NCBI GenBank assembly: GCA_029287535.1
Contig: JARFQY010000028.1
Span: forward strand, 1 to 58,523
DNA length: 58,523 bases
From: Filomicrobium sp.
GTDB lineage: Bacteria; Pseudomonadota; Alphaproteobacteria; Rhizobiales; Hyphomicrobiaceae
Direction of reading: 5' to 3'
The notes beneath the pieces were generated by a model, which was not told the DNA's origin, did no database searches, and saw only the letters and a list, made by a program, of their open reading frames with translations. Shown here piece by piece: positions 27,101 to 41,877 of this stretch. The translations under genes were made by a program, and so were the position numbers. How positions within the stretch are numbered: the stretch's first letter is position 1; every line of letters begins with the position of its first letter.

Positions 27101-29605
27101 ATGACATCCCTGGTCTACATTGCGCTGGTTTTGGCGCTGCTGATTGCTTTGGCAATGATGAAGGCGCGGCTTGCGATCTGGGCTGGCGCGCTGGCGGCGG
27201 TCTTGCTGTGGCAGATCGGTGTTTTTTCCGGAGAGAGCAATTTTCCACCGAGCAGCATTCTGGGAATCCTTGCCTGGTTGCCAGTGATTGCCCTTGCAGC
27301 ACTGGCAGCCCCATCGTTGCGCAGACAACTCGTTATCATGCCGGTGTTTGCCGCCGTTCGAAAAGTTTTACCGCGTGTTTCCGAGACAGAGCAGCAGGCG
27401 CTGGAGGCGGGGACTGTCGGTTTTGATGCGGAATTGTTTTCGGGCACACCAGACTGGAACCGGCTTACTGATCTTCCCGGCATCGAGCTGACGCAGGAAG
27501 AAAGGGCCTTTCTGGACGGCCCGACCGAGGAACTCTGCCGGATGATCGATGATTGGCAGATCCGCTTTCAGAAAAAGGAAATCCCTCAGGAAATCTGGGA
27601 CTTTGTCGCGCAGCACGGCTTCCTTGGCATGTTGATCTCCAAGGAACACGGTGGTCTCGGTTTTTCCGCGCAGGCGCAGTCGCTGATCCTTGGCAAGATC
27701 TCCTCGCGGTCACCGGATGTGTCGACCATCGTGATGGTGCCGAATTCGCTAGGGCCGGGCGAGCTCATCGAAAAGTACGGTACCGATCAGCAAAAATCGC
27801 ACTTCCTGCCGCGTCTGGCGAAAGGAGAAGAGATCCCGTGCTTTTCCTTGACCGGGCCAACGTCGGGTTCGGATGCCGCGACCATGCGGGACATCGGCCG
27901 TGTTGAACGTGGTCAGCACGAAGGCCAGGACACACTCGGCATCCGTCTCAACTGGGAAAAGCGCTACATCACGTTGGGGCCCAAGGCGACGCTGGTGGGC
28001 CTGGCGTTCCGACTGTTCGACCCGGACAATCTTCTTGGCCGAGGCGAGGATATCGGTATTACCTTGGCGCTCATTCCCGCCGATCATCCCGGCGTCGAGA
28101 TTGGCCGCCGGCACCTGCCTTCCGGGTCTGCATTCCCCAACGGTCCGAACTGGGGCAAAGACGTTTTCATACCGCTTGATTGGGTGATTGGCGGCAAGGA
28201 ACGTGTCGGCCAGGGTTGGCGAATGTTGATGGAGTGCCTTGCGGCCGGCAGGGCGATTTCGCTGCCGTCGTCGGCGACGGCGGGCGCCAAAACGATGCTG
28301 CGAAACACGTCCGCCTATGCTCGAATTCGCAAACAGTTCGGCATCCCAATCTCGCGGATGGACGGTGTCGCGCAACCGTTGGCGCGGATCGCGGAAGCCG
28401 CCTACATCAATGAAGCGGCCCGCTCGGTAACGGCGGCGATGATTGTCGCAGGCGAGAAGCCGTCGGTCATTTCCGCCCTGATGAAGTACCAGACCACCGA
28501 GCGCATGCGGCAGGCGGTCAATGACGCCATGGACATCCATGGCGGAAGGGCCATTTGCGACGGGCCGTCCAATTACTTGCAGGCCGCCTACCAGATGGTA
28601 CCGGTGGGAATTACCGTCGAGGGTGCGAACATCCTGACGAGGTCACTGATCACATTCACACAGGGTGCACTGCGCTCGCACCCTTATCTTTACCGCGAAG
28701 TGCAAGCGGCCCAGCAGAAGGATCGTCAAGCGGGTCTGGAAGCCTTCGAAAACGCTTTCTGCGAGCACGTGGCCTACTCGGTTTCCAATGTGGCTGGTGC
28801 GCTGTTTCACAACCTCAGCTTCGGACGCTTCGGTAAATCGCCGCTTGAGGCAGGATCGACATCGCGTTGGTACCGGCAGTTGTCGCGCCAGTCCCGGAAC
28901 TTCGCGCTGGTTGCTGACGTGGCGGTGGCGACTCTTGGTGGGGGATTGAAGACGCGGCAGATGCTGACGGGACGTATGGCCGATGCGTTATCGGAACTCT
29001 ATCTGCTGTCCTGTGTGCTCAAGAGGTTTGACGACGATGGGCAGCAGGACGCTGACCGCATCTTCGTGGAAATGGCCGCGCGCAACAGTCTGGACCGCTT
29101 CCAAATTGCGCTTAGCGGTGCGATTGATAACTTCCCGAACGCGGCCGCGCGTCTGTTCCTGGGTCTCGTTGTATTTCCGTTCGGTCATCCTTATCGGCCC
29201 GCATCGGACTCGCTCACACGAAAGGTAGCGCGGGCGGTGACCGAGCCAGGGGAAACGCGGGACCGTCTGACGCGGGACATTTACATTTCCGAAGATGCTA
29301 ACGACCCGACCGGCCTTTTGGAGGTAACGCTTAAGAAGGTGATCGCCTGCGAAGACGCCGAGAAAAAACTCGACAAGGCCGTGCGTGCTGGCACTGTGCG
29401 GCGCTACCACGGCATTGACTGGTTTACGCAAGCCGTCGAGGCGGGTGTGCTCGAGCAGGGAGAGGCTGCGCAGCTGCGCGAAGCTGAAGCTCTTGTTGCC
29501 CGGGCAATCGCGGTCGATCACTTTGATCCAGCCGAAGTGCAACCCAATTACAAGTTGCCGGATGGAAGCGCCGGTGCTTCACAAGAGGCCGAAGCGGCTG
29601 AATGA
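27101..29605 (+). CDS. fadE: acyl-CoA dehydrogenase FadE
   Basis: This 834-residue flavoprotein is the long FadE type: a hydrophobic N-terminal segment (about residues 5-65), an acyl-CoA dehydrogenase core and a roughly 300-residue C-terminal extension. The core includes DFVAQHGFLGMLISKEHGG, SRSPDVSTIVMVPNSLGPGE, CFSLTGPTSGSDAATM and MDIHGGRAICDGPSNY. It catalyses the first, FAD-dependent step of fatty acid beta-oxidation at the membrane. It begins a three-gene operon with the FadB/J-like and thiolase genes. Its stop overlaps an ATG at 29602. Confidence 0.96.
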   Translation: MTSLVYIALVLALLIALAMMKARLAIWAGALAAVLLWQIGVFSGESNFPPSSILGILAWLPVIALAALAAPSLRRQLVIMPVFAAVRKVLPRVSETEQQALEAGTVGFDAELFSGTPDWNRLTDLPGIELTQEERAFLDGPTEELCRMIDDWQIRFQKKEIPQEIWDFVAQHGFLGMLISKEHGGLGFSAQAQSLILGKISSRSPDVSTIVMVPNSLGPGELIEKYGTDQQKSHFLPRLAKGEEIPCFSLTGPTSGSDAATMRDIGRVERGQHEGQDTLGIRLNWEKRYITLGPKATLVGLAFRLFDPDNLLGRGEDIGITLALIPADHPGVEIGRRHLPSGSAFPNGPNWGKDVFIPLDWVIGGKERVGQGWRMLMECLAAGRAISLPSSATAGAKTMLRNTSAYARIRKQFGIPISRMDGVAQPLARIAEAAYINEAARSVTAAMIVAGEKPSVISALMKYQTTERMRQAVNDAMDIHGGRAICDGPSNYLQAAYQMVPVGITVEGANILTRSLITFTQGALRSHPYLYREVQAAQQKDRQAGLEAFENAFCEHVAYSVSNVAGALFHNLSFGRFGKSPLEAGSTSRWYRQLSRQSRNFALVADVAVATLGGGLKTRQMLTGRMADALSELYLLSCVLKRFDDDGQQDADRIFVEMAARNSLDRFQIALSGAIDNFPNAAARLFLGLVVFPFGHPYRPASDSLTRKVARAVTEPGETRDRLTRDIYISEDANDPTGLLEVTLKKVIACEDAEKKLDKAVRAGTVRRYHGIDWFTQAVEAGVLEQGEAAQLREAEALVARAIAVDHFDPAEVQPNYKLPDGSAGASQEAEAAE

Positions 29606-29643
29606 ATAGGGCCGGAGGAACCGGCAATGGAGACGGACCGACC

Positions 29644-31659
29644 ATGCAAGATGCGACCGAAAGTGCAGCGAGAGCACGTGATCCTGAGTTAAGGGATTGG
29701 CGCTTCGAAGTCGACTTTGAGCGGATCGCCTGGGCGATCTTCGATCGTGAGGGCGAAAGTGCCAATGCGCTCGGCCGGCGGCCGCTCGAAGAGCTCGGCA
29801 AGATCGTTGAGCGCGTGGAAGCGGGAGCGCGGGATGGTTCTATCCGCGGGCTGGTCATCATTTCGGGCAAGGAGAAGGGATTCATCGTCGGCGCCGATAT
29901 CCGCGAGTTCGCGGATTTCACCACCGAGGAGCAGGTGATCGAGGCCATTAAGCCCGTCAACGAGATGCTGGACCGCATCGAGAATCTGAGCGTGCCGGTG
30001 GTTGCCGCAATTGACGGTGTGTGCGTTGGTGGCGGCCTGGAGCTTGTGTTGGCCTGTCATTACCGTATTGCCACGCGGGATGATGCGACTCGGGTCGGTT
30101 TCCCCGAGGTGAAACTCGGCATCTTCCCTGGTTTCAATGGCACGGCCCGGTCGATCCGTCAGACCGGTCCGTTGGCGGCCATGCAGGCGATGTTGAAGGG
30201 GTCCATGATCCGTGCCACGGCTGCGCGTGCGCAAGGCTTCATCGATCAGCTCGTTGACAGCAAGGGTGCCTTGCGCTGGGCGGCGCGCAAGGCCGTCATG
30301 CAGCAGCGCAAGTCGAAGCCAAAGCGTGGGTTCGCCGGGCTGCTCGCCAAATGGCCTGCGCGCGGTTTCCTTGCCGGAAAGATGCGAGAGGAAACAAAGA
30401 AGAAGGTTCGCGAGGACCATTATCCCGCGCCATTCAAGTTGATCGAGTTGTTTGAAACGCACGGCGGGTCCTATGCGGAACTGAAGCGGGAGGAAACGGC
30501 CGCTTTTGCCCCGTTGATGGTGTCGGATACGTCGCGCAACCTGCGGCGTGTGTACTTCCTTTCGGAGGCGCTCAAGGCGCAAGCGCCCAAAGGCCTCGAC
30601 TGGAAACCGCTTCGCGTCCACGTCATCGGTGCTGGAACCATGGGTGCGGATATTGCCGGCTGGTGCGTCGCCAGCGGTATGGAGGTGACGCTGCAGGATC
30701 TCTCAGCAGAGCAGATCGAAAAGGGCCTGGCCGCTCAGGAAAAGCTTTTCAAGAAGAAGTTCCGTAAAAAGCCGCAACGGGAGGCGGCGCGGGCACGGCT
30801 CATCCCCGACCCCGAGGGGAAAGGCGTCGGCAGAGCCGATGTGGTTATTGAAGCGATCGTTGAGAAGCTCGAGGTCAAGCAAGCGCTGTTCAAGGGACTC
30901 GAGACAAAGCTGAAGCCGGATGCCGTGATGGCGTCCAATACGTCCTCATTGAAGATCGAGGACATTGCGGAAGCGCTGAATGATCCGGGCCGGTTGATTG
31001 GCATTCACTTCTTCAATCCAGTTGCCCAGATGCCGCTCGTTGAGGTGGTCCGGGGGCAACAGAGCCGTCAGCAGGAAATCGACAAGGGGGCCGCTTTTGT
31101 GACGGCCATCGGCAAATTCCCACTGGTTGTGAAATCGGTGCCTGGCTTCCTGGTTAATAGAGTTCTGGCGCCATACATGATGGGCGCGATGCGCCGCGTC
31201 GATGAAGGCGAGGAGAAAGAAAAGATCGATGAGGCGGCCCGTACGTTCGGGATGCCGATGGGGCCGATCGAGTTGGCAGACACGGTCGGGCTGGATGTTT
31301 GCGCGCATGTCGGCCAGATCCTTGGCCTGGGCAATGAGGTCTCAGGTACCGCCAAGCTGGTGCAGAGTGGCAAGCTCGGCAAGAAAACCGGTGAAGGCTA
31401 CTACACTTGGAAAGACGGCAAGCCCGTCAAGTCCGAGGAGGCGCGCTATGGAAATGGCGAGCTTGAAAAGCTTGGACGCGAACTGGTTGAGCCTTTGATC
31501 AAGGAAGCCCAACGCGCCGTCGATGAGGGCGTCGTCGAAAGCGCGGACCTTGTCGATGCGGGCGTTATTTTTGGAACCGGTTTTGCTCCTTTCCGCGGTG
31601 GGCCGCTCTACTTTAAGGCCCATGAACGCCCCGGCACGGTGTCGTTGGCGGCGGAATAA
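29644..31659 (+). CDS. FadB/FadJ-like enoyl-CoA hydratase / 3-hydroxyacyl-CoA dehydrogenase
   Basis: A two-domain enzyme of 671 residues. The N-terminal crotonase fold has IISGKEKGFIVGADIREF and DGVCVGGGLELVLACHYRIA, forming the oxyanion hole. The C-terminal NAD-dependent dehydrogenase has VIGAGTMGADIAGWC, VIEAIVEKLEVKQ, the catalytic HFFNPVAQMPLVEVV and the domain ending GYYTWKDGKP. It hydrates enoyl-CoA and oxidises the product to 3-ketoacyl-CoA. I chose the ATG at 29644, about ten bases after GGAG. An alternative ATG at 29602 overlaps the fadE stop and would add 14 residues. The partner thiolase follows. Confidence 0.95.
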   Translation: MQDATESAARARDPELRDWRFEVDFERIAWAIFDREGESANALGRRPLEELGKIVERVEAGARDGSIRGLVIISGKEKGFIVGADIREFADFTTEEQVIEAIKPVNEMLDRIENLSVPVVAAIDGVCVGGGLELVLACHYRIATRDDATRVGFPEVKLGIFPGFNGTARSIRQTGPLAAMQAMLKGSMIRATAARAQGFIDQLVDSKGALRWAARKAVMQQRKSKPKRGFAGLLAKWPARGFLAGKMREETKKKVREDHYPAPFKLIELFETHGGSYAELKREETAAFAPLMVSDTSRNLRRVYFLSEALKAQAPKGLDWKPLRVHVIGAGTMGADIAGWCVASGMEVTLQDLSAEQIEKGLAAQEKLFKKKFRKKPQREAARARLIPDPEGKGVGRADVVIEAIVEKLEVKQALFKGLETKLKPDAVMASNTSSLKIEDIAEALNDPGRLIGIHFFNPVAQMPLVEVVRGQQSRQQEIDKGAAFVTAIGKFPLVVKSVPGFLVNRVLAPYMMGAMRRVDEGEEKEKIDEAARTFGMPMGPIELADTVGLDVCAHVGQILGLGNEVSGTAKLVQSGKLGKKTGEGYYTWKDGKPVKSEEARYGNGELEKLGRELVEPLIKEAQRAVDEGVVESADLVDAGVIFGTGFAPFRGGPLYFKAHERPGTVSLAAE

Positions 31660-31732
31660 CAGAAACGACTGAGTTGAATCAGCTGATGAAGAAATCTCGC
31701 CTTGTACCGGGGGCGACGCCAAGGAGCAGAAA

Positions 31733-33040
31733 ATGACCAAGTCACTGCGGCGGGTGGCCGTGATCGGCGGTGTTCGCATTCCGTTTTGCCGTTCGGGCAC
31801 GCTTTACGCGGACCACTCAAACCTCGAAATGATGACAGCGGCGCTGAACGGTCTTGTCGATAAATACAGCCTTGCCGGTCAGCATATCGATGAAGTCGTC
31901 GGTGGCGCCGTTGTAACCCACTCGAAGGATTGGAACCTGGCCCGCGAAGCCGTGTTGGGGACAAAGCTCGCCAGTTCGACGCCCGGGATCACGATGACGC
32001 AGGCGTGCGGGACATCGCTGCAGGCGGCCATGGGGATCGCTGCGAAAATCGCTGCGGGGCAGATCGAAAGCGGCATAGCCGTCGGTTCTGATACGACGTC
32101 GGATGCGCCAATCGTATTTTCAAAGAAGTTCGCCCGCCGGCTAATCGAAGCCAATCAAAAGAAGACGACGCTGGACAAGATCAAGGTTCTGAGTGGCACC
32201 AAGCCGGGCGAGTTGGCGCCGCAGCCGCCAGCGACCAACGAACCTCGCACAGGGCTTTCGATGGGCCAGCACTGTGAGCTGATGGCAAAGCAATGGAAGG
32301 TGCCGCGTGGCGAGCAAGATCAGCTTGCCTATGAGAGCCATCACAAGGCTGCCGAAGCGTTTTCCTCGGGCTACATGGATGACCTCGTGGTGCCTTTCGA
32401 TGGCGTCTTTCGCGACAACAACGTGCGTGATGATGTCGAGCTTGAAAAACTTGGCACGCTAAAGACCGTGTTCGACAAGTCGGATGAGGGCACGTTGACG
32501 GCGGCGAATTCGACGCCGCTGACCGACGGTGCGGCGGCGGTGCTGTTGTGTTCAGAGGACTGGGCGCGAGCGCACGGGTTGCCGATCAAGGCGTTTCTTG
32601 TTGATGCACAACACATCGGTAATGACTTCGTGGGCGGTGACGGGCTGCTAATGGCACCGACCATCGCGGTGGCGAAGCTGTTGGAGCGCAATGGTCTGAC
32701 GCTGCAGGATTTCGATTTCTACGAAATCCATGAAGCCTTCGCCGCCCAGGTGTTGTCGACGTTGAAGGCTTGGGAAGATCCAGATTACTGCAAGCGGGTG
32801 CTCGGCCGTGACACACCGCTGGGTTCAATCGACCGCTCGAAGCTCAACGTGAAGGGTTCGTCGATTGCCGTGGGACACCCGTTCGCGGCGACCGGTGCGC
32901 GCATCATGGCACTGATGGCGAAGCTGCTCGACGAAAAAGGCGGCGGGCGCGGGCTCATCTCGGTGTGCACCGCCGGCGGCATGGGCGTCGCGGCGATCTT
33001 GGAAAGCGCCAAGGCCGGTGAGCAGGAGATGGCGGCCTAG
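31733..33040 (+). CDS. acetyl-CoA C-acyltransferase (FadI/trifunctional beta-like thiolase)
   Basis: The 435-residue thiolase has the nucleophile region MTQACGTSLQAA (Cys near residue 92), NEPRTGLSMGQHCE, the loop motif HEAFAAQ, VGHPFAATGAR (His) and the second catalytic Cys in SVCTAGGMG. It cleaves 3-ketoacyl-CoA to acetyl-CoA and a shortened acyl-CoA. It lies 73 bp after the FadB-like gene in the same operon, forming a typical membrane-associated beta-oxidation set with FadE. It converges with gltD. Confidence 0.95.
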   Translation: MTKSLRRVAVIGGVRIPFCRSGTLYADHSNLEMMTAALNGLVDKYSLAGQHIDEVVGGAVVTHSKDWNLAREAVLGTKLASSTPGITMTQACGTSLQAAMGIAAKIAAGQIESGIAVGSDTTSDAPIVFSKKFARRLIEANQKKTTLDKIKVLSGTKPGELAPQPPATNEPRTGLSMGQHCELMAKQWKVPRGEQDQLAYESHHKAAEAFSSGYMDDLVVPFDGVFRDNNVRDDVELEKLGTLKTVFDKSDEGTLTAANSTPLTDGAAAVLLCSEDWARAHGLPIKAFLVDAQHIGNDFVGGDGLLMAPTIAVAKLLERNGLTLQDFDFYEIHEAFAAQVLSTLKAWEDPDYCKRVLGRDTPLGSIDRSKLNVKGSSIAVGHPFAATGARIMALMAKLLDEKGGGRGLISVCTAGGMGVAAILESAKAGEQEMAA

Positions 33041-33120
33041 CGGAGGCAGGGTTGGCAAAGGCTGTACCTGTCGTACGTACCGAGACGGCGACGCATGCCG
33101 CCAGCCGCCACCTTGCAGAG

Positions 33121-34560
33121 TTACCTCGGCAGGACAGTGGTGCCCATCAGGTGTTTATCGATGGCGCGGGCGGCCTGGCGACCTTCGCGAATGGCCCAGA
33201 CGACGAGCGATTGTCCACGGCGAACATCTCCGGCCGCGAACAGGTTGTTGTCGCCCGGCAGCTTGTAGTCTTCTTCGTCGGAGTCGACACCTTTGAAGCG
33301 GCCGCGCGGGACGACGTCGAGGCCTAGCTGCTCAAGAGCGCCGTCCTGAATGGGACCGGAAAAGCCCATCGCCAGGAGTACGAGATCGGCGTCAAGGAAG
33401 CCTTCCGTGCCTTCAACCGGCTGCAGCTTGTGATCGACGTTGACGTAGTTGAGTTTGGTGATCTTGCCGTCCTCTCCGGAAAAGCCCGTCGTTGAGATCG
33501 AGTACAGCGTTTCGGCGCCTTCGGCCTGGCTGGTGGAGATGCGAAGCTTCATTGGCCAGTGCGGCCAGGACATCGCCTTGTCTTCCTTCTCAGGCGGGCG
33601 CGGCATGATTTCCAGCTGGGTGACGGACTTCGCTCCCTGGCGGAAGGAGGTGCCAATACAGTCGGACCCGGTGTCACCGCCGCCGATCACGATGACGTGC
33701 TTGTCCTTTGCGGAGATCTGCAGCACCTCATTGGGAATTGCTTCACTGGCGACCCGGCGATTTTGCTGGGGCAGGAAATCCATCGCGAAATGAATGCCAT
33801 CGAGATCCCGTCCGGGTGCGCTGGCGAAGAAGTCGAAGGGCGTCTCCGAGCCCATCGCGAGAAGAACTGCGTCGTAGTTTTCTTGCAGTTCGGTCGCCGT
33901 GACGTCGACGCCGACGTCGACGTTGCAGTGGAAGGTGACACCCTCAGCCTTCATTTGTTTGACGCGGCGAGCGATGATGGACTTCTCCATCTTGAAATCC
34001 GGGATGCCGTAAACCAGCAGGCCACCGGGGCGGGCATTCTTTTCGTAAACGTGGACATCGTGCCCCGTGCGCGCGAGCTGCTGGGCAGCAGCAAGACCTG
34101 CAGGTCCCGAACCAATGATGGCTACGCTGCGGCCGGTCTTTTTCTCGGGCACCTGCGGGACAATCCAGCCTTCGTCAAAGGCGCGATCGGCAATGGCGCA
34201 CTCGATCGCTTTGATGTTGACGGGATTGTCGTCGATGTTGAGCGTGCAGGCGGCTTCGCATGGCGCCGGACAGACGCGACCGGTGACTTCGGGGAAGTTG
34301 TTTGTTGAATGCAGATTGAGAGCTGCTTCCCTCCAATCGCCTTCGTAGACAAGATTGTTCCAGTCCGGGATCTGGTTATTGACCGGGCAGCCGGTGTGGC
34401 AGAACGGGATGCCGCAATCCATGCAGCGCGCGGCCTGGCTTTTCGTGTCGCCCTCGGAAGGCGCGATGACAAACTCCTTCCAGTGCTTGGTGCGCTCTTC
34501 AACGGGCGCGTACTCCCGCTCTGAGCGTTCGAATTCCAAAAAGCCTGTCACCTTGCCCAT
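33121..34560 (-). CDS. gltD: glutamate synthase small subunit GltD
   Basis: The 479-residue NADPH-dependent subunit has an N-terminal Fe-S cysteine set ([31 protein letters not shown]). The FAD site is [17 protein letters not shown] and the NADPH site [15 protein letters not shown], with a C-terminal FAD contact near [16 protein letters not shown]. It passes electrons to GltB for glutamate formation from 2-oxoglutarate and glutamine. I chose ATG 34560 ([12 protein letters not shown]), the normal family start. Longer upstream sequence in frame is not coding. An ABM-domain gene separates it from gltB. Confidence 0.96.
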   Translation of the reverse strand: MGKVTGFLEFERSEREYAPVEERTKHWKEFVIAPSEGDTKSQAARCMDCGIPFCHTGCPVNNQIPDWNNLVYEGDWREAALNLHSTNNFPEVTGRVCPAPCEAACTLNIDDNPVNIKAIECAIADRAFDEGWIVPQVPEKKTGRSVAIIGSGPAGLAAAQQLARTGHDVHVYEKNARPGGLLVYGIPDFKMEKSIIARRVKQMKAEGVTFHCNVDVGVDVTATELQENYDAVLLAMGSETPFDFFASAPGRDLDGIHFAMDFLPQQNRRVASEAIPNEVLQISAKDKHVIVIGGGDTGSDCIGTSFRQGAKSVTQLEIMPRPPEKEDKAMSWPHWPMKLRISTSQAEGAETLYSISTTGFSGEDGKITKLNYVNVDHKLQPVEGTEGFLDADLVLLAMGFSGPIQDGALEQLGLDVVPRGRFKGVDSDEEDYKLPGDNNLFAAGDVRRGQSLVVWAIREGRQAARAIDKHLMGTTVLPR

Positions 34561-34579
34561 AATTCTTCGATCCCAGTGC

Positions 34580-34924
34580 TTAGTCTTCCAGCGTCCGCGG
34601 CCCGCTATACGCGCGTTCGACGCGTGCGATCCGCATTTCGTATTCATCATACCAGCGCTCGTTGCCAAGCTTGCGTGCCAACCTATGCTTGGCGTTGGCC
34701 CTCCATGCGCTGATTGCTTCTTCGTCCCTCCAATAGGAGATGGTTATGCCCATTCCATCACGATTGCGGGTGACCTCGTGATCCAAATAACCGTCCTGTT
34801 CGGCGGCAAGACGCTCCATCTCGCCGGCGACTTCGAGATAGCCTGCCTCATCCTCGCTCCGCACAGAGGTGAAGATCACCGCGAGATAAGGTGGTTCGGG
34901 CGTGCGCACGAGACGGCGTGACAT
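34580..34924 (-). CDS. antibiotic biosynthesis monooxygenase (ABM)-like protein between gltB and gltD
   Basis: The roughly 114-residue protein has the ferredoxin-like ABM pattern: [21 protein letters not shown], then [16 protein letters not shown] and [19 protein letters not shown]. These small dimers often act on hydrophobic substrates or haem-like compounds, but many have no known role. ATG 34924 has GGGG nearby; a TTG at 34942 directly after the gltB stop is an alternative. It is 18 bp after gltB and 19 bp before gltD, so all three should be co-transcribed. Confidence 0.78.
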   Translation of the reverse strand: MSRRLVRTPEPPYLAVIFTSVRSEDEAGYLEVAGEMERLAAEQDGYLDHEVTRNRDGMGITISYWRDEEAISAWRANAKHRLARKLGNERWYDEYEMRIARVERAYSGPRTLED

Positions 34925-34942
34925 GTTCGGGTGCCCCGTCAA

Positions 34943-39697
<4,755 letters not shown>

Positions 39698-40127
39698 CTT
39701 CCGTGCGAGGCATGATAAACCACGTCGACCGGCAGGCGTAGCGCAGATCAGCCGAATTCATACTTGAGGGCTTGGTGCGCGAAGCGGGGCTTTAATGCTT
39801 CCGTTTCGCAGGCGTGCCTTGTTTTGATTGCGACCTGCGAGCCGGCGCGGCGCTGGAACCCCAAGCCCATGGGATCATTGCCGTTTTCGGCCGGTCGCGA
39901 CAGTCATCAAGGGCGGACCCGACTGCCGCGCGGTCGCTTCCCCGAGCGCTGAGCGCGGCCCAAGACCTCGCTATCCCGGCGAAAAAACAGCCAGGCGCAA
40001 TGCAGCCTGACTGGCGATCGTACCATAAAGAAGGACAGACTCGCTGACCTTTCTCGGCAATGTTGCAGATTTTTATCTGCGACACAAGGCCCTGCCTGAA
40101 GGCGCCCTGGTGGATGGCTCTGGCCCG
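39698..40127. other. intergenic stretch upstream of gltB
   Basis: No gene is convincing in this 430-bp gap. It must carry the gltB promoter. No operator or hairpin stood out apart from the hsp20 terminator just beyond its right end. Confidence 0.4.
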
Positions 40128-40160
40128 AAAAAAAGACAGCCGCCGCAAAGGCGGCGACTG
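40128..40160 (-). terminator. Rho-independent terminator of hsp20
   Basis: On the minus strand CGCCGC and GCGGCG arms (40141-40146 with 40151-40156) form the core hairpin. It is extended by CAG/CTG outside one mismatch and followed by a run of about seven T (40128-40134 on the plus strand as A). It lies about 45 bp after the hsp20 stop. Confidence 0.85.
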
Positions 40161-40203
40161 CTTTAGGTTCAGACTAGGGTAGGAGATGTCGTGAAGTTCT
40201 GGA

Positions 40204-40653
40204 CTAGACGTGCTTGGCCTCGATCTGCGGCGCAGAGCTTGTCGATCCGATTTCAACGGTACGCGGCTTCATGCGCTCGGGCACATTGCGTACAAGGCCA
40301 ATATTCAGCAGGCCGTCGGTCAGATCAGCATCCTTGACTTCGACATGATCGGCGAGCTGGAAGCGGCGCTCGAAGGATCGTGTTGCGATGCCTCTGTGGA
40401 GGTATTCGCGATCCTTGCTTTCCGCGGTCTTTTCACCGCGTACTGTTAGCGTCTGCTCCTTGACCTCTACATTCAGCTCGTCCTGTGAGAAGCCGGCGAC
40501 TGCCATCGAGATACGGTACTCGTTCTCGTCAACGCGCTCGATGTTGTAGGGAGGAAAGCCGTTGTCGTCGCCAGTGATGTGGTCGAGCATGTTGACCAGA
40601 CGGTCAAAACCAACGGTTGAACGGTATAGGGGTGCAAAATCGATGTGGCGCAT
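40204..40653 (-). CDS. Hsp20/IbpA-type small heat-shock protein
   Basis: The 149-residue alpha-crystallin-domain chaperone has NIERVDENEYRISMAVAGFS, VEVKEQTLTVRGEK and the C-terminal VPERMKPRTVEIG with an IxI-like tail. Such proteins bind unfolding proteins and keep them soluble. ATG 40653 (MRHIDFAPLYRS) is preceded by AAGGAGG, an excellent ribosome-binding site. It has a short 5' region in which a heat-shock promoter could lie, but I could not confirm one, nor a ROSE-type thermometer hairpin. Confidence 0.93.
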   Translation of the reverse strand: MRHIDFAPLYRSTVGFDRLVNMLDHITGDDNGFPPYNIERVDENEYRISMAVAGFSQDELNVEVKEQTLTVRGEKTAESKDREYLHRGIATRSFERRFQLADHVEVKDADLTDGLLNIGLVRNVPERMKPRTVEIGSTSSAPQIEAKHV

Positions 40654-40840
40654 AAACACATCCTCCTTTTGAAGCGATATGCAAAGTTGCCTGCCCAGGC
40701 TTTCGCGTCTGAACACGCGTGCCGCGTGATCATCAGAGTTCCGCAACTGCCCATTGGGCCAGGCGCTCAAGTGTGCCCCCAAGTTCGGCGGGCACAAAAA
40801 TTAGATAGTTTTCGTTCCGCGAGGTTCAAGACGCGCTGTG

Positions 40841-41848
40841 TCAGGCGGCGATCTTCTTGACGCCGAGGTAAGCATCAAAGGCAGCCCAGAAGCGTTGCCT
40901 GAAGACATCTCGTTCCTGCAAGACTTCATGGCGGCAGCCGGGTATCAGAACGAGATTGCCGACCTTCAAGCCGACCCCGAACTCTTCCACGGCCCGCGTC
41001 GAGACGATCCTGTCCTTGCTGGCGGCGAAAAGCATGACAGGAATTTTGACACTGGGTCCGAAGTCGCGGTGCGAGATAATCGCATTCGAACGGTAGGCGG
41101 CGCGCAACCAGCCAACGGTCGGTGCGCCAAGGCCAAGTTCGGGAGCCACTTCGAGGACCGCCTTGTTGCGCGACCAGCGTTCGCGATCGGACGTGAGGGG
41201 GTTGTCTTCAAATCTCGACAGGCCCTCAACATCATCGTTGCCGCCGTAGATGTAGGATGTCGCCATGCCGGATATCGAGGACGCCTCGGCATAAAGGCGT
41301 GCCAGATTCTGAGGGACCCCGACGCGCTCGTCGGCGAATGCAATCATGGGGGCTGTCAGAATGATGCGATCGAACCAGGTGCCGGGGCGGGCCGCATGCC
41401 GAAGCAGAATGTTGCCACCCATCGAATGCGCCAGAGCGAAGAAGGGCGGGGGGCAGTCGGGCAGAACAATGTCCTTCATGAAGCGAAGGATGTCCTTTTC
41501 GTACTCCAAGAAATCCTTGATGTGCCCTTTGCGCGGATTGGAAAGAGCTCGGTAAGAGCCGCCCTGTCCGCGCCAGTCAAAGGTGGCGACCGCAAACCCT
41601 CGACCACGCAGATCGGCAATGGACTCGAAGTATTTCTCGATGAACTCGCCGCGGCCATGAAATAGGCACACCGTACCTCGGCGGGGGCCGCGCGTGGCCT
41701 GCCAGACGGCGTAACGCAGGGGCTTTCCATCATAGCCGTCGAAGGCGCCGACAACGGGGCCGCTGGGGACGGGATTTTTGGCCAGCGTTACCAATTCCAT
41801 TTGTGCATCCGGGGTCCGCTTTGATCGATTCAGCGGGGAGTTTAGCAC
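40841..41848 (-). CDS. alpha/beta hydrolase, lysophospholipase (PldB)-like
   Basis: The 335-residue protein has CLFHGRGEFIEKYFE, the conserved VATFDWRGQGGS strand, the nucleophile elbow AHSMGGNI, a C-terminal Asp region (SKDRIVS) and His in GCRHEVLQER. This is the Hydrolase_4/monoglyceride lipase-lysophospholipase family. It probably acts on lipid esters at the inner membrane or in the cytoplasm; there is no signal peptide. An internal ATG at 41800 is an alternative start. It lies between hsp20 and hisN on the same strand. Confidence 0.88.
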   Translation of the reverse strand: MLNSPLNRSKRTPDAQMELVTLAKNPVPSGPVVGAFDGYDGKPLRYAVWQATRGPRRGTVCLFHGRGEFIEKYFESIADLRGRGFAVATFDWRGQGGSYRALSNPRKGHIKDFLEYEKDILRFMKDIVLPDCPPPFFALAHSMGGNILLRHAARPGTWFDRIILTAPMIAFADERVGVPQNLARLYAEASSISGMATSYIYGGNDDVEGLSRFEDNPLTSDRERWSRNKAVLEVAPELGLGAPTVGWLRAAYRSNAIISHRDFGPSVKIPVMLFAASKDRIVSTRAVEEFGVGLKVGNLVLIPGCRHEVLQERDVFRQRFWAAFDAYLGVKKIAA

Positions 41849-41877
41849 ATTGCGGGCCAGTGGTCGGTCGTCGAATG

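Noticed and set aside
40654-40800. Heat-shock promoter and ROSE RNA thermometer before hsp20
   Set aside because: Possible CTTG and CCCAAT elements are spaced poorly, and no hairpin sequestering AAGGAGG is convincing.
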